From positions 100,442,152-100,506,151 of the forward strand of contig OV050030.1 in NCBI GenBank assembly GCA_920105625.2: a DNA stretch of 64,000 nucleotides. The letters run 5' to 3'. Of this stretch, positions 24,063 to 37,351 are shown one piece after another. The DNA is from Clusia tigrina. Its lineage: Eukaryota > Arthropoda > Insecta > Diptera > Clusiidae. Made by a program: the position numbers and the translations under genes. A model generated the notes under the pieces. That model worked only from the letters and a program-made list of their open reading frames with translations. It was not told where the DNA came from and did not search any database. The number at the start of each line of letters is the position of its first letter. Position 1 is the first letter of the stretch.

Positions 24063-24558
24063 AATCATGGTATCATCACTTGAGAACCAATTAACATAAA
24101 AAAACAGTTGTTCACAATTAAAAGATGATTTGAATTTAGTAAAAGGGTTATATAATAATTGCATTGAACGTTATGTATTTAAATACTGACATGAAAAAAT
24201 TATCATACCAAATACTTTCTCTGAAAATGCAAAAGATATAATATTACAATTATTAAATAAGCAACTAGAAAAAAATCGGTCATATAAATATAATTTTGAA
24301 CCGTTTTGTGAATATATAAGGTTCAAACCAAAAAATATTGGTGACAACAGTTATTGTTAATATGAAACAGCAACTATAGATGTGAAATCTTTTCAAACGA
24401 AAATGATATGAGCACAAAACCTTGAAGAACTTGAATATGCTGTACATTGTTCCAACTTAATTACAAAAATGGAGGAGTTTCAAGAGAAGGATAGTGGATG
24501 GAATCTAATGAAAATAATTGAATTACAGATTAATATTAATCAATATAAACCATTAAAA

Positions 24559-24568
24559 GGTTCTGCTT
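24559..24568. repeat. Target site duplication of the LINE in polB (right arm)
   Basis: GGTTCTGCTT is found here and at 26544-26553, flanking the LINE. It is the complement of the duplication seen at 16367-16379 and 18496-18508. Confidence 0.75.
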
Positions 24569-26543
24569 TATATATTTATTTATTTATTTTTTATTTTTTT
24601 TTTTTTGGTAGAGAGGGTAAAAATGCCTGCCGCATCATCAAAACTGTCGTCACAGATTTGTTATGTGAGAATTGCACTCACTAAAACATCCCCCTCCCTC
24701 GCTGAGAACATCTCCCCACCATGGATCCCTTTTTATACTTCCATCAAGGTGGAGATTCTCACTTCGTCCCTATTGGACTCTCAACATTATTCCTGCGTCC
24801 AGGTCCCTCTTTTTCCGTCGGAGCACATTTTCCACATATTTACCGACGTGGTCCCAGTTTTCTTTGCTGCTTAGCATAACCTCCACAATGTTTTCGGTGG
24901 TGTTTGCGTTCGAGGACCAAGAGATCGATTGGGATTAAGCAGCTAATTACCAGAATTGCCGGCTCCGATACAGTACGGTACGCTGAAGCTACTCGAACCC
25001 GGTTCGTTGCACGGAGGATAAAACTTTCCTTCGGGCGTGCACCTTCAGCCTGTAAGCCCACAATTCGCTACCATACAGCAGAATGGAGTGCGTTGTCATC
25101 AAAAGAATTTCCCTCTTGCTGGATGTCGGTCCTCCAATGTTTGCCATTAGTCTGCTGAGAGAAGCCGTTACCCGTGCTGCCTTCGCCGCCGCATTTTGCA
25201 TTTGCGCCCAGTAGGTGAACTTGAAGTCAAGCTGAATTCCCAGGTACTTTATCACCTTTTGTGTCCTGATGGTCTAGGAGCAAACTCTCAAGTCGATTTC
25301 TATTGGAATGTGCTTTCTCGTGAATAATAGTAGTTGAGTTGAGCTTTTTCCTCTATCCACCAGTAAACGGCCTTCTTGTGTTTATTTGGTTTTATTTTCG
25401 GCATCGCTTTGGTACAGGCTCTCTCTATACACTGCATGGTTTGCTTCACCTTGCTATTAGCATCGCTAGCGTGGATGTCTAATGGAATGTTTGCCTGCAG
25501 CTCAGCAATTGGCACTTACGAATTTAAATTGACACATTCCACTTGCGAGTTCCTCGTCCACTTATGTTGTCGTCATGATTGCTTGGCACTTTTTTAATGG
25601 AAAACGTAATGTATTGGTGTTCGCTTCCATTATAGTCTTCTTAGACTTTCCATGTACTTACTCTGTGAGCAATGCTTTCAGAGGCTAGTGCAATATCTGG
25701 AATTGTACCCACGCAGCCTGGTCTTCCAAAAGTGGCACTGGTCCCTGTATTTACGATGACCAGTCCCAGTCTCGCGACCATGTCCAGTACCCGCCGGCCA
25801 ATTGAATTGGTTGTTTGCATTCCCCATTTGACTGCTTTGGAGTTAAAATCGCCAGCGATGATTAGTGCTCCTCCAAACTCCTGTGCTTTATCTTCGATGT
25901 CATCGATCTTTTTCTGGAATACTTCTGCGCAGTCACTCGGAGTCAAGTAGCAGCTTATCAAAGTGAAGTATCGATCATGGGCCCAAACGAAGCCATCGCC
26001 TTTTCCATCTACGGTTATGCTAAAATTGCTGTCTACAGGTAACCATATGGCCGCCATTCCGCTCGAATCTGCAAGCCATGTTCCGCTTACTCCCTATTCC
26101 CTATTTTGCTCACTGATTACAACAATGTCTGCTTTCTGCTCGATACTAATTTGGTCCAGTAATGCGTCAGCCACTCTGCTTCTGCGCATGTTTTCTTGTA
26201 GCCCTTTCATTTAGATGTTAATTTTTTGCCCATCGCGCATCTATTTGAGTTCGGGATATGGTCTACCTGTGCATTCTTTAGTTTGACATTGCAGCGGATG
26301 CTTTTCAGGACATCCGCATATTTGAAACCCTCTGCTGGTTTGATAAGGACGGCTTCGGACTTTGGTTTTGTCTCCTTTGTCCTATGTTTTCCTTGCATTG
26401 TTGCTCGTGACTTATCGCTGTCGCCCACGGGATTCTCTGCTGTTGAATTTTCCTGTGTTTGACTTCGTGTTGCCATTCGTCTACTTCTTGTGATAGTTTG
26501 CCACCCATCGGCCTTGCTTTCACAGAATTTTTTCCCTTCTTCT
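24569..26543 (-). mobile_element. R1-like LINE deletion derivative inside polB (right arm)
   Basis: The same element as 16380-18495 in mirror orientation, with identical predicted proteins for the ORF1 scrap (26207-26523), the endonuclease (25641-26057 and flanks) and the RT end (24989-25255). The A-rich tail is short here (24570-24605). The identical internal deletion and target duplication show that the insertion was copied together with polB. Confidence 0.8.
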
Positions 26544-29474
26544 GGTTCTGCTTATATTAAATTACCTCATAATATAGCAATGAAACATACTTGTATTAAT
26601 GTAATGATGAATATTGCTTTAAATGGGCTATACTATCTGCAATAAAAAATGTGCAACATAGTAATAGATGTCCACAATATGCAGTGGATATTAAGAATGA
26701 TGTGATTTATGTTGGAAGTATGATATTAAACTTTAAAAACTTGTCATTTCCAATGCCATTAGACCAAATCAGATATTTGAGGAAAATAATATTATCAGCA
26801 TTAATATTTTTGGATGTTCTGAGAAAGGCGATCAAATTGTAGGTCCCTATCATACCACAAATTTGGAGAGAGATGTCTATATTAATTTATTGTTTCTACA
26901 AAGCGGTGAGAATTCACATCTTGTATGGATTAAAAATATATACATCAAGGTAAAAAAGAAAAAAAAACATTATTTTCTATTACTTATAAAATTACTATTT
27001 ACAGATTTATTAAATCACAATTGACATTAAATACAAAAGTTCTACTATTTTGCAACTTTTGCTTGCAGTACACTAGAAATAATGGTGTTATGTTAAAACA
27101 TAAAGCAGAGTACAGCAAAGTAGTGACTACAATGCCGATTGGTAAAAATAATGATGATATTTTAAAGTTTCCTTCTTTTAGGTCTAAGTTAGATGTACCA
27201 TTTGTAATTTATGCTGATTTTGAGTGTATTTTAGAGAATGTACAGATAAATGATTCTGGAAATATTTGCAGCACTAAAATTCATAGCCTATAGCATTTAG
27301 TTATTACATAAAGTGCGGTTTCAATAATAGCTTAAACAAATTTGTAACTTATTCAGGAGAAGATTCTGCTAAGGCATTCATAGAAAATTTAATTACTGAT
27401 ACTAAGCCAGTATACGTAAGATATTTAAATAGAATAGTACCAATGAAGTCTCTAACTTTAGAAGAGAAACATAAAACAAACTCATTTTGTCATCTTTGTA
27501 TGCAAATATTTGATCAACACAAGGTTGCTGATCATTGTCATCTTACAGGTCAATATCGTGGACCTGCACACTCTATTTGTAACTTAAATTTTAAGACACT
27601 GAAATTTATACCAATTTTTTCCATAATTTTTCTGGCTATGACTGTCATCTGTTTGTTAAACAACTCGAATCATTTAAAGGACACATTAAAATAATTCCTC
27701 TGAATAAGGAATCATATATATCACTTTCGAAAGATATTCATCGTAGTGATAAAGAATTCTTTGAATTACGATTTGTAGACTCATAAAGATTTATGAACTC
27801 ATCTTCAGATATATTAGCCAAAATCTTGATGCTGATGATTTTCACATTTTACACTCATTGAATACAAACATTGACAAGTTCAATCTTTTGAAAAGAAAAG
27901 GTGTTTCCCCTATGAATATGTAGATTCAGTAGATCGACTTAACGATATCAATTTACCTTCACGTGAGAAATTTTTCTCCACATTAAATAATGTAGAGTGT
28001 TTTACTGATGATTATGATCATGCTGAAAAAGTTTGGAATACTTTCAAATGCAAAACTTTACCTTATTATATTTAAAAACAGATGTTATACTTTTAGCAGA
28101 TGTTTTTGAAAACTTTAGAAAAATATGTAAAAATATTTATGAATTAGATCCTGCTCACTATCTATGTATACCAAGTTTATCCTGGAATGCAATATTGAAG
28201 AAAACAGAATTATTTAAAGATATTAATATGTATAATTTCATTAAAAGTGGGATTAGAGGTGGTATTGTTCAATGTTCTAAACGACATTCAAAGGCTACTA
28301 ATAAATATCTTCCTGAATATGATTAAAGTAAAGCTTCAGAATACTTGATGTACTTAGATGCAAATAACTTATATAGTTGGGCAATGTCTGCATATTTACC
28401 TTATGGTGAATTTGAATGGGTTGAGGAGATAGCATATTTTGATATTCTTACAGACTTTGGTTATATTTTAGAAGTTGATTTAGATTATTCTGGAAAAATT
28501 CATGATATACACAATGACTTACCCTTCTGTGCTGAGAGTAAAAAAACACATAATAAATCCAAAACTAAAAAATTGATTATACGAATAGATTTAAATAATA
28601 AACGAAATTATACTATGCATTACCGCAATCAAGAGTGCATTATTAATGGCTTAAAGCTTGCGAAAATTTATAGGATTATATTGATCTGAGTACTTTTCAT
28701 AGAACACTTGCGAAAAATTAATTTGAAAAAAATTTCTTAAATTATAAAATAATGCAGTTTATGGAAAAATAATGGAAAATGTTGAGAACAAGGGAAGGCA
28801 TTCAGGCGCACGTGCTCTAATTGCAAGACCTAATTTTTATAGTTTAAAACATTTTACAGATAGCAATAGAACTTTCACATGAGCAAGTCGCTTATAATAA
28901 ACCAATATACTTGGGATTTACTGTTTTAGAATTATCAAAATTAAAAATGAAACCTAAATTTAAGGAAAAATTACAGTTGAACTATATGTCTACAGATTCA
29001 TGTATATATTCTATAAAAACAGATGATTTTTATGAAGATATTCGTAATGATATTGATCTAAACTTTGATGCATCACAATATCCTAGTGATAATAGATTCA
29101 ATTTACCTTTAAAAAATTAAAAAACTTTAGGAATGATAAAAGATGAAAATAATGGTCGAATAATGAAAGAATTCATTGGGCTACGCTCAAAAATGTATTG
29201 TATTAATATTTTAGACGGTAATCAAATAAACAAATTAAAAGGTGTGAAGAAATGTGTTTTATCGAAACTGAATATAAAATATATATAAAATATTAAGTAA
29301 TGATGATGATAAACGATATATTAAAGAAGATAGAGTAAATACGAGTACATACGCTTGAGGGCATTATAAAATTAACTGTATTAGATTAATTAAATTTTAT
29401 TCTTTTTATTAAAATATTTTATGTTATTATTTTTACTTAATATATTATTTTCAAAACAAAACTATTATACATTG

Positions 29475-29802
29475 TTTTTTATTTCTAAAAAAATTTAAAT
29501 TTTCTTAAAATCAAAGCATTTTTTATTGCACAACATCCATAGTGTGTTATTTTTGTTAAGTATATCTTCAATCCACTTTTTTTTTTCTAATCCTTAACAT
29601 AAACTGTTGTAGACAGTAGATTTTCCTTTAAAAATTTGTCTACACTATTAAATGAGGTGAATCCGTCATTCCACGCCAAACCATGATGATTTTTTGTTAG
29701 CCAATTTGCTTCTTTTTGATATTTCTGAGACAATCTTCTAAATTCAAAACGAGGTTTAATGATAAAACTTTGAAATTCCGTGTAGTTATAAGTAATAGCC
29801 AA
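29475..29802 (-). pseudogene. Small Polinton-associated ORF (right arm)
   Basis: Counterpart of 6425-6831 with the same W-x-x-N-x-HG and VYVK blocks. Relative to the left copy it has lost about 90 bases between the KKCGLKIY-like text and the closing HYGCC block. It lies tail to tail with polB. The function is not known to me. Confidence 0.5.
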
Positions 29803-29946
29803 CTCTTTTGCTATAAATCTATTCGCATCTCCTTTAAAACCTTACACATCTAGTGTTATAAAACTATATGAAGCTATTTAAAGGTTTGTAGTAATTAGTT
29901 CAATGGTATATAATTTACTAAAATACATATAGATAATAGGAACTCT

Positions 29947-30860
29947 TTATATAATTTTTTTGATTTCATTATTTAAGGGAATATATTCTATAACTCTATC
30001 TTGAATGAGTACGCAATATGCTGATGTATTTGCTGGAATATTCTTTAATGTCTTAAATTCGATTTTGATATAGATTGGTCCTGTTTTAACAGCTTCGTTT
30101 TGATGTGTCACATCAGCCACTATTATTAGAGCTACAGTCTTAAATTCATCACATAATAATTGAGGTTGAGGATCACATGTATAATAACTTTGTTGACACT
30201 TTAAATACATTTCATAAAAAATAGCATAACGATCATTATCAAATTTCAAATTTAGATCATCTTATGGATATGTAATTGAGTCTAGATGTACTTTCACAAC
30301 CGTTAGATCACAATGTTCAAATTTTTTGCATTTTGGAATCCGATCAATATGATGAGAGCTCTTTCACTCTGTGTTGAAAGTTTAACATTCCATAAGTAAT
30401 TTGTCTTTGGGAGAGCATGGGATTAAAGTGGCAATCCCAACTGCGAAATGCTAATGTTAATGGTTTACTGTCTTAAACTTTCCTAATTTGTCAAAATCAG
30501 ATAATTGTATATGTGGGATTTTCCATGTGATATTTATTATATTTAGCATTATCTTTTCCTTTGAATCACTTGAGGTCACAACATTTTGATCATTGAGTTT
30601 AGAGTTTACCACCACTTTATTAAAGTCCTCCGCAAATCCTAATAACATTTTCCGTGGTACACAAACATTAAAGTACCCATTAGATATTTGAATAGTGTTT
30701 GTTGAGGTCCAACCAGGTTTTTCTAACATATCACTCTCGCTTTTATTTAAAGACACATAACTTTTAATTGTTGTAGTTATTCCCAAGTGGCGTGTACGAT
30801 CGATTTCTAATCCATTAATTTTGTTTCGATTTTTCACTGTGTTTAAACTGAATTCATTCT
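29947..30860 (-). pseudogene. Polinton capsid-region gene (F54H12.2-like)
   Basis: Two open pieces on the minus strand, 30457-30837 and 29947-30249, belong to one protein. The N-terminal piece ends MLNIINITWKIPHIQLSDFDKL; the C-terminal piece has RYAIFYEMYLKCQQSYY and NIPANTSAYCVLIQDRVIEY. This matches, from memory, the proteins often labelled uncharacterized F54H12.2-like in insects, which travel with Polinton-type elements and sit where their jelly-roll capsid genes lie. The capsid role is inference. About 200 bases of broken frame lie between the pieces. Confidence 0.5.
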
Positions 30861-31153
30861 TTAAACTTCGCGATATAGACGCTAATACAAAAGTGCAATT
30901 TATTTATATAATTTAACAATATTTTATTCTGCAAGAACAGATTAAAAGTGAACTGTAAAATTCATAAAACATTTTAAAAACAACAACATCATTAAAAATA
31001 AAAGTGCGCGCCAAAAAACAACTAGCAGGAGTTGCCACCTGTGTAGTACTCTAAGAAGATTGGTGATGCCACTTAATTTTAATTTATTTAAATTTAAAAT
31101 TCCTCAGAGTTGCATTTGAGCAATTTATTCATTTTTCATTTTCTCAACTCTTA

Positions 31154-32610
31154 ATGAGTTTCCTGAATATAAACAAACTTACAAACATCAGAAATGCTTA
31201 TGTGACGATGGTTGCTGAAGATTGCTGCAAAAACAAACAAGAAATAACTAAGGATAACTTGTACCTAACAACCAAGCCAATAAGTCGGGCTCGGTCATGT
31301 TCTCCTACATTAATGTTAAACAGCGAATCTACACCTACAATTGCGCCAGTAAGTAAGTTAGTCATGCCAGCCCCACAAGCAAACGAAAAAACAACTAAAA
31401 TTTATCTAACTAACCCCACAACTGGAGTATCGCTTAAAATTACACCCCCAGTGAATTGTCCGGAAAAATCAAAAATACAAGTGGGATTGGACAGATACAT
31501 AGCCGTGGTAAATCGGGGACGAAGCCCAAAATCATCGAAGATCGCTTCAATGGCAAAAGTACCCAAAGATGGAAATGCAGACATCCCAAGTTCCCAAAAT
31601 CGTATCGCAATTCTAGAAGATGATACGAATAATTCTAACACTCTGAAAAGGTCGAGGAAACCACCCCCGATTTATTTGAGGAAGCGTAACTCTAACGAGC
31701 TAATAGAGCTTAATATCATTAATTGGTGAAAAGGCGTTCTACGTAACTCCAATAAAACGTGGTATCATTTTAGAAACGAAAATCCAGGTAAACCCGGAAA
31801 ATGATTACCGTAAAATTCTGTCAGATTTTGAAGAACAAAACAAAAACTTCTTCACTTACCAGCTAAAAAGCGATAAGTGTCTGCAGATTGTTGTAAAAGG
31901 CATTGACTCCTGCGCTCCAGAGGAGGTCAAGGGGGGCTTGCAAATCAATGGCTTTAAAGTTAAAAATGTTACCAACATCAGAAACAGAGACAGAGTCCCA
32001 CAACCACTATTTAGGGTGGAACTAGAACCAGCTGACATGAAACTGAAGAAGAACGAACCTCACCCCATTTATAACCTAAAATATTTGTTGCACCGTAGAG
32101 TTACTGTAGAAGAACCGCATAAACGTGCAGGACCCTTTCAATGCTGAACTGCCAAGAATTTGGCCATACTAAGACTTACTGCAAGTTACCCTCCGTTTGC
32201 GTAGTGTTTGGGGAAATACATGGTACCGCCAAATGTCTCAAACCAAAAGATGACTGAAAAATAAAAAAAGTAGCAATTGCGGTGGTAACCATACTGCCAA
32301 CTATAGGGCCTGCCTTGTTTACGCGCACGTAAATGGATCTTTGACCAAAAAATCTATTCCTACATCCACTCAGCATATGAATCTGCTTAACTCAAATTTT
32401 CAGAGTCAGCCCAATAGTCTAGCCAGACTATAGTGTAAAAAGAGCTACCAGCAAACGATATCCACAGCTTTAATTTTAGTAGTCTTCCAGCTTTAATAGA
32501 GACTTTAATTCAGTCAGTAAATAGTTTTACAACCAACATGACCTGCATGATGCAGGAAATGTTGAAAATGCAATCTACACTGCTGCAGGCGGTATTAAAC
32601 AAACCATGAA
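31154..32610 (+). pseudogene. Jockey ORF1 (Gag-like RNA-binding protein), broken
   Basis: An open 191-codon N-terminal part (31154-31729), then a frame change into the PRE_C2HC domain (INGFKVKNVTNIRNRDRVPQ, FRVELEPADMKLKK, YNLKYLLHRRVTVEEPHKR; 31938-32147). Zinc knuckles follow (NCQEFGHTKTYCKLPSVC, about 32148-32200), some damaged. Stops after 31729 and 32147 break the frame. Confidence 0.75.
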
Positions 32611-35225
32611 CCCAAAAATCTGTTTCTGGAACGCAAACGGCATCCGCCAACATAAAAACGAACTGGAATATTTCCTATTGGATAAAAAAATTGACGTAAT
32701 GCTGATCTCTGAGACACATTTGACGTCTAGAAGCTTTTTTAAAATAAATGGATACACTTTATACGACAACAAGGACCCCCGAGGACGAGCTTGTGGTGGC
32801 TCGGCAATACTTATAAAGTAGCGACTCAAACACTATTATCTGGGAGACACTCGTGAGGATTACCTTCAGGCAACAAATATTTGCGTTGAAAATTTCCACC
32901 AGGATTTGGTGATTTCATCGATTTATTCTCCTCCCAGATTTTCAATCACAGAAAGTCAATACAGTAAATTTTATAAATCACTAGGACCACGTTTTCTGGC
33001 AGCTGGTGATTACAACGCTAAGCATACTTTCTGGGAATCACGGCTAATCACCCCGAAGGGACGTGATCTGTTTGATACAATTACAAAATTGGGGTTAAAA
33101 GTAATTTCATTCGGACAACCAACCTACTGGCCATCAGATCGAAAAAAGACTCCAGATGTTATTGATTTTGGAGTAGTAAAGGGCGTTCCCAGCGAAATTT
33201 TGAGAACTCACTAGAATTATCTTGAGAACTCACTAGAATTATCTTCATTCATCATTCTCCCACTATTGTTTCCATACGGAACCCCCGAGAAATTGGTGAG
33301 TTGGCGACGACAGTTACACATGCTAACTGGTTGAAATACAAGAAATACCTTAGTGCCCATTGCACGGATAGCATGCTGTTAAGAACGCTTGCAGACATAG
33401 ATGGCTCTATTAGAAAAGCTAGATGAAATCCTCAAGCAAGCTGTTGAACATGCTACTTTTACCAATCGACAGGTCAGATACCAAAGAACCCTGTAGAATG
33501 GCTATTTTCAGAAAAAAGAAGAGTTCGAAGAGAATGGCAACGATATAGATCCCCGCAGTTAAAAAATAGGCTCAAAGAATGTACCAATCAGCTTAGAAAA
33601 TTATTAGAATATAAAAAATCAGTATCTCTGCAGAAATTTTTCAAAGATCTCGATGCAACGCCACAAACAGATTATTCGCTATGGCGAGATACCAGAGGAC
33701 TTAAAAAGCCTGAGATATGTAAGCCTCCCCTACGAGTTTTGGGCGGAGCTTGGGCAAGAACTGATACTGAAAAAGGGAATCTTTTTGTAAACCATTTGAA
33801 AACCGTTTTCACTCCAAACATATCTGCTGATATAGTTGAGCTGCCAACAGTGGTCGTGGAAGCAGCGATTCCTCCGAGATTTTATATTCGGGATATTGAA
33901 ACCGCTATTGCTGGCTTAAACTCGAGAAAAGCCCCAGGTAATGACAAAATCAGTAATAAGATGCTTTTATAACTGCCCCGAATAGTAAGAAAAATAATTT
34001 TTTTTCATTTTGAATGCTATTTTACGCCTCCAACAGTATCCTACTGAATGGAAGGTTTCGTTGATTACCATAATAACTAAACCCGGAAAAGACCATACGA
34101 AAGCAGAATCCTATAGGCCTATTAGCCTATTATCTAATATGTCAAAACTATTTGAAAAACTAATTATGAGCAAGCTAACCCCCATACTAAATGAGAATGG
34201 ATGCATTCCAGATCATCAAAGTGGATTCATAAGAAAACATAGCACTATTGAACAAACACATATACTTGTAAACGTAGGTTGAAAAACGTTCGAAGAAAAC
34301 AAATATTGTTCTGCCCTCTTCATTGACGTTTCCCAGGCTTTTGATAAAGTATGGCAAGAAGGTTTAATTTTGAAATTAAAGCAATACCCGCAAACACTAA
34401 TAAGCTATTTAAAAACTATTTAACTGGACGAAAATTTATCGTCAAAGAAGGTAACTTTCTGAGCACACCTCAACCGATTCAAGCCGGAGTTCCCCAAGGC
34501 AGCATTGTGGGTCCTATCTTATATTTGATATACGCTTCTGAGCATTCGCAGCTTTCCTAAGCGTCCACGAAAACTCTCAAGAAGCATCCCGCAAATTACA
34601 AGAATATATATCTCAGTTGGAAAAATGACTACAACAATGGATGATAAAGGTGAACGAACAAAAATGTGTACATATAACATTTACATTGCGCGGGGAAACA
34701 TGCCTGCCTATCCATATCAACACCCAGACTATACCGCAACACAGCGAGGTTAAATACCTCGGTATTCATCTTGATCGTCGATTAACATGGCAAACCCACA
34801 TAGAAGCAAAGTTGATCCAAATGAAACTAAAAACAGTTCAAATTAACTGCCTTATTGGGAGAAATTCTACACTAAGCCTAGACTGTAAACTTCTACTATA
34901 CAACTCGATTCTAAAACCAATATGGTGCTACGGGATTCAGCTATGGGGTACTGCCTCATCGTCAAATATAGAGAAAATTCAAAAGCGACAAAATGAAATC
35001 CTCCGAATGATTCCAGCCGCTCCGTGGTATGTTAAAAATTCGTGCATTCACAAAGATCTAAAAGTCCCGACGGTAAAAAATGTGTTTTCAAAACATGTGA
35101 CAACGTATATAAAGAAGCTTGAGTTCCACCCAAATCCACTGGCCCGCCATATTCCAAATTATAGAGGTCAGACTCGGCTGACAAGGAGGGACACCCTTGT
35201 TCTCAGCCGATTAGGTGAGACGTGA
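32606..35225 (+). pseudogene. Jockey ORF2: endonuclease and RT lacking its catalytic block
   Basis: The endonuclease spans 32606-33214 (FWNANGIRQHKNELEYFL, SETHLTSRSF, AAGDYNAKHTFW, YWPSDRKKTPDVIDFGV), with a stop at 32819. The RT spans 33739-35225: NSRKAPGNDKIS, ESYRPISLLSNMSK, HQSGFIRKHST, LFIDVSQAFDK and GVPQGSIVGPILY. The expected FADD block is missing around 34545-34565, where the frame also breaks. The C-terminal KYLGIHLDRRLTW and KPIWCYGIQLWGTASS lie in 34641-35225. A direct duplication of about 22 bases lies at 33203-33242. Confidence 0.8.
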
Positions 35226-35279
35226 AAGACATCCACAGAAGCAATCGTAGAAACTATATTTTTTCGTCTAGCATTGTGA

Positions 35280-35655
35280 GCATAAATAAAATGGAGTTTA
35301 CCCACACCCGAGGCTGCCATACATCCCCAAACCATTACGGAGCCTCCTCCGTGCTTTACTATCTTTTTTGTATTTTTATGGTTAAACTCTTGATTACGTT
35401 TGCGCCATATGTAACGCATTCCATCACATCCGAACAAATTGAATTGGTTCTTATCTGTGAAAAGTACCTTTAACATAATGGAAAATTTTAACAAATGTTC
35501 TAAACATAATGAAATAAGCAAGTTACCTGGCTCCAAAATGAAAACTCTTTTAATTGGTATTCGCGAGCAAAATCAAGGCGATCTTTTTTATTTTTCACAC
35601 TAATACAAGGCTTTTTGCGGGCTAGTCGTCCATTTAAATTACTTTTCCGCAGAAC
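35280..35655 (-). pseudogene. Tc1/Minos transposase, middle part, inverted, with intron
   Basis: The minus strand reads NGRLARKKPCISVKNKKDR and EYQLKEFSFWSQ, then a 59-base GT...AG interval (35468-35526), then VLFTDKNQFNLFGCDGMRY and VKHGGGSVMVWGCMAASGVG. Removing the interval restores the reading frame exactly. Minos transposase is known for one intron of about 60 bases, so this fits that family. The first catalytic aspartate (FTDK) is present. The segment is inverted relative to 35661-36047. Confidence 0.75.
35468..35526 (-). other. Short spliceosomal intron in the transposase
   Basis: It begins GTAACT and ends TTAAAG on the minus strand, is 59 bases long, AT-rich, and lies between FWSQ and VLFT codons. 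Confidence 0.65.
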
Positions 35656-35660
35656 CTGGA

Positions 35661-36047
35661 ATGGATAGAAATGCTTATCTTAATGTCTTGAAGTCAAACG
35701 TAAAGGAGAGTGCACACATGTTGGGTATTTCTGATATATTTAAGTTTTATCAGGACAATGATCCTAAGCACTCCTCTTTGCTGGTAAGGACCTGTCTCCT
35801 ATATAATTGCCCCAAGGTAATAAAAACTCCTGCCCAAAGCCCTGACCTTAATGTTATAGAGCATTTGTGGGTCGAACTTGGTCGCAGGGTCCAAAATAGA
35901 AGGTGCACCAGTAAGGGCCAGCTGAAAGCTGAATTACAGGATGAATGGGCGAAATTAACTCCAGATTTTTGTCGTAAACTGTTTGAAAGCATTCCAAACA
36001 GGCTCCGGGAAGTGGAAAAACAAAAAGTATATGCAACAAAATATTGA
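35661..36047 (+). pseudogene. Tc1/Minos transposase, C-terminal part
   Basis: 128 open codons: MDRNAYLNVLKSNVK, second catalytic aspartate in FYQDNDPKHSS, and third catalytic residue in SPDLNVIEHLW, giving the DD34E spacing of Tc1 transposases. The C-terminus ends normally at 36047. Without the N-terminal part in line it cannot act. Confidence 0.8.
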
Positions 36048-36307
36048 ATTCTTCACTTATATTAAGCATTAGTACAAAAATATTGTTTTGCCCGACTTTC
36101 AATGTGGCTATATTTTTATTGAATTTTTATGTTTTTGTTCTCTTTTATTCTTATGTTTCAAAATATGAAATTGGTTTTTACAGTAATATATACTTGATTC
36201 AATGACTTTTTAAAAACATAAATATTTTTTTTTTACAACTTCAATTTGGCCAATAAAATATTAGTTGAACTTATAACAGACTTTTGCCCGACTTGAAATG
36301 TGAGCCA

Positions 36308-36655
<348 letters not shown>

Positions 36656-37351
36656 CAATATTTCATTCCTATTAATCCAAGAATTGTGTTCGCTTGAAAA
36701 ACCTAACCATTTAACATAAACTTTGTTTCCTTTAGATTTCTTAATTTTTTCAATCAGATAAGCATGAGGGTATCTGGTTTTCACTAGCTCATGTTCATAA
36801 AATCCACCTTTAATGATATTATCCTTATAATCTTACAAAATATATGTAGTTGGATTTATTATTATATTCATTAATTAAATTTTTATAATTATGAATCCAT
36901 TGATATGTTCCTTGATAACTAAATGCTTTCCACCTCAGTCCTTTGAAAGTTCTATTAAAATGTTCAACAATTGATGCATTTGAAATGCTAAATGTTGAGT
37001 AATGATTCTTTCATCAAGTTGCTAAATTTACTGTTGAAGAATTCTTAACCGTCGTCTGTTTGTAAATTTGTTGGTATTGTTCTCAAAACAAATACTTCGC
37101 ATAGCGCCAGTGACATCAGCAGCATTTTTCGTTTTAAGAGTTACAGCCAGGCAAATTTTGAAAATGTATCTATTAGTTATTGTTAGGAGGAAGCGGTAGC
37201 CACTATTATTTTTGGAATAAGAACTCATTTCCACTAAATCTGCTTGCCATAAATCATCTATATCCTTTGTTATTACTCGTCGTCTTTTAAATTTTTTATG
37301 AGCCTGTTTGTGCAGTTCATCTACTAAACTTTTCTTACTCATCGTCCTCAA
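36656..37351 (-). pseudogene. Polinton retrovirus-like integrase with chromodomain
   Basis: The minus strand carries the start of the core (LHKQAHKKFKRRRVITKDID, DLWQADLVEM with the first aspartate; 37028-37351). In shifted frames it continues with QTDDG*EFF (second aspartate, followed by a stop), then HYSTFS and IVEHFNRTFKGLRWKAFSYQ (catalytic glutamate). The C-terminus is a chromodomain, [19 protein letters not shown], at about 36660-36720, ending at the (TA)n tract. Polintons are known to carry such integrases. It would insert the element DNA. Confidence 0.8.

Larger units (their letters stand above)
24100..29345 (+). pseudogene. Polinton protein-primed DNA polymerase B (DNA_pol_B_2 type)
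   Basis: The replicative polymerase of Polinton/Maverick-like elements. In order: the N-terminal region with [19 protein letters not shown] (about 24493-24550); a LINE insertion at 24569-26543; INIFGCSEKGDQIVGPYH (about 26800-26850); exonuclease motif YADFE at 27210-27224; a Cys/His endonuclease VII-like insert (CHLCMQIF...DHCHLTGQYRGPAH, 27487-27580); LKTDVILLADVFENF (about 28065-28110); GIRGG (about 28250); the palm block YLDANNLYSWAM (about 28348-28385); and the palm end LGFTVLELSK (28911 on). The catalytic DTD motif reads STD (28989-28997), in both arms. Stops and frameshifts throughout make it dead. Confidence 0.85.
23858..30056 (+). mobile_element. Polinton segment, right arm of the inverted duplication
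   Basis: 6.2 kb whose reverse complement makes up the left arm at 6182-19192. Unlike the left copy, the sequence continues as Polinton on both sides: to at least 23661 on the left, and through the capsid-region gene to about 30860 on the right. This copy is therefore likely the donor. It lacks BEL and has a short LINE tail. Confidence 0.85.
31080..35225 (+). mobile_element. Jockey-clade LINE, nearly full length
   Basis: A second, different Jockey family with both ORFs. The 5' leader is about 31020-31153, ORF1 31154-32610 and ORF2 32606-35225. It ends against a Minos-like element at about 35225. No A-tail is visible, so the 3' end is probably truncated. It separates two Polinton blocks (to 30860 and from 36656). 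Confidence 0.8.

Noticed and set aside
25672..25950. 92-codon frame on the plus strand (and its mirror at 16973-17251)
   Set aside because: It is antisense to the LINE endonuclease domain in both arms and is a shadow frame.
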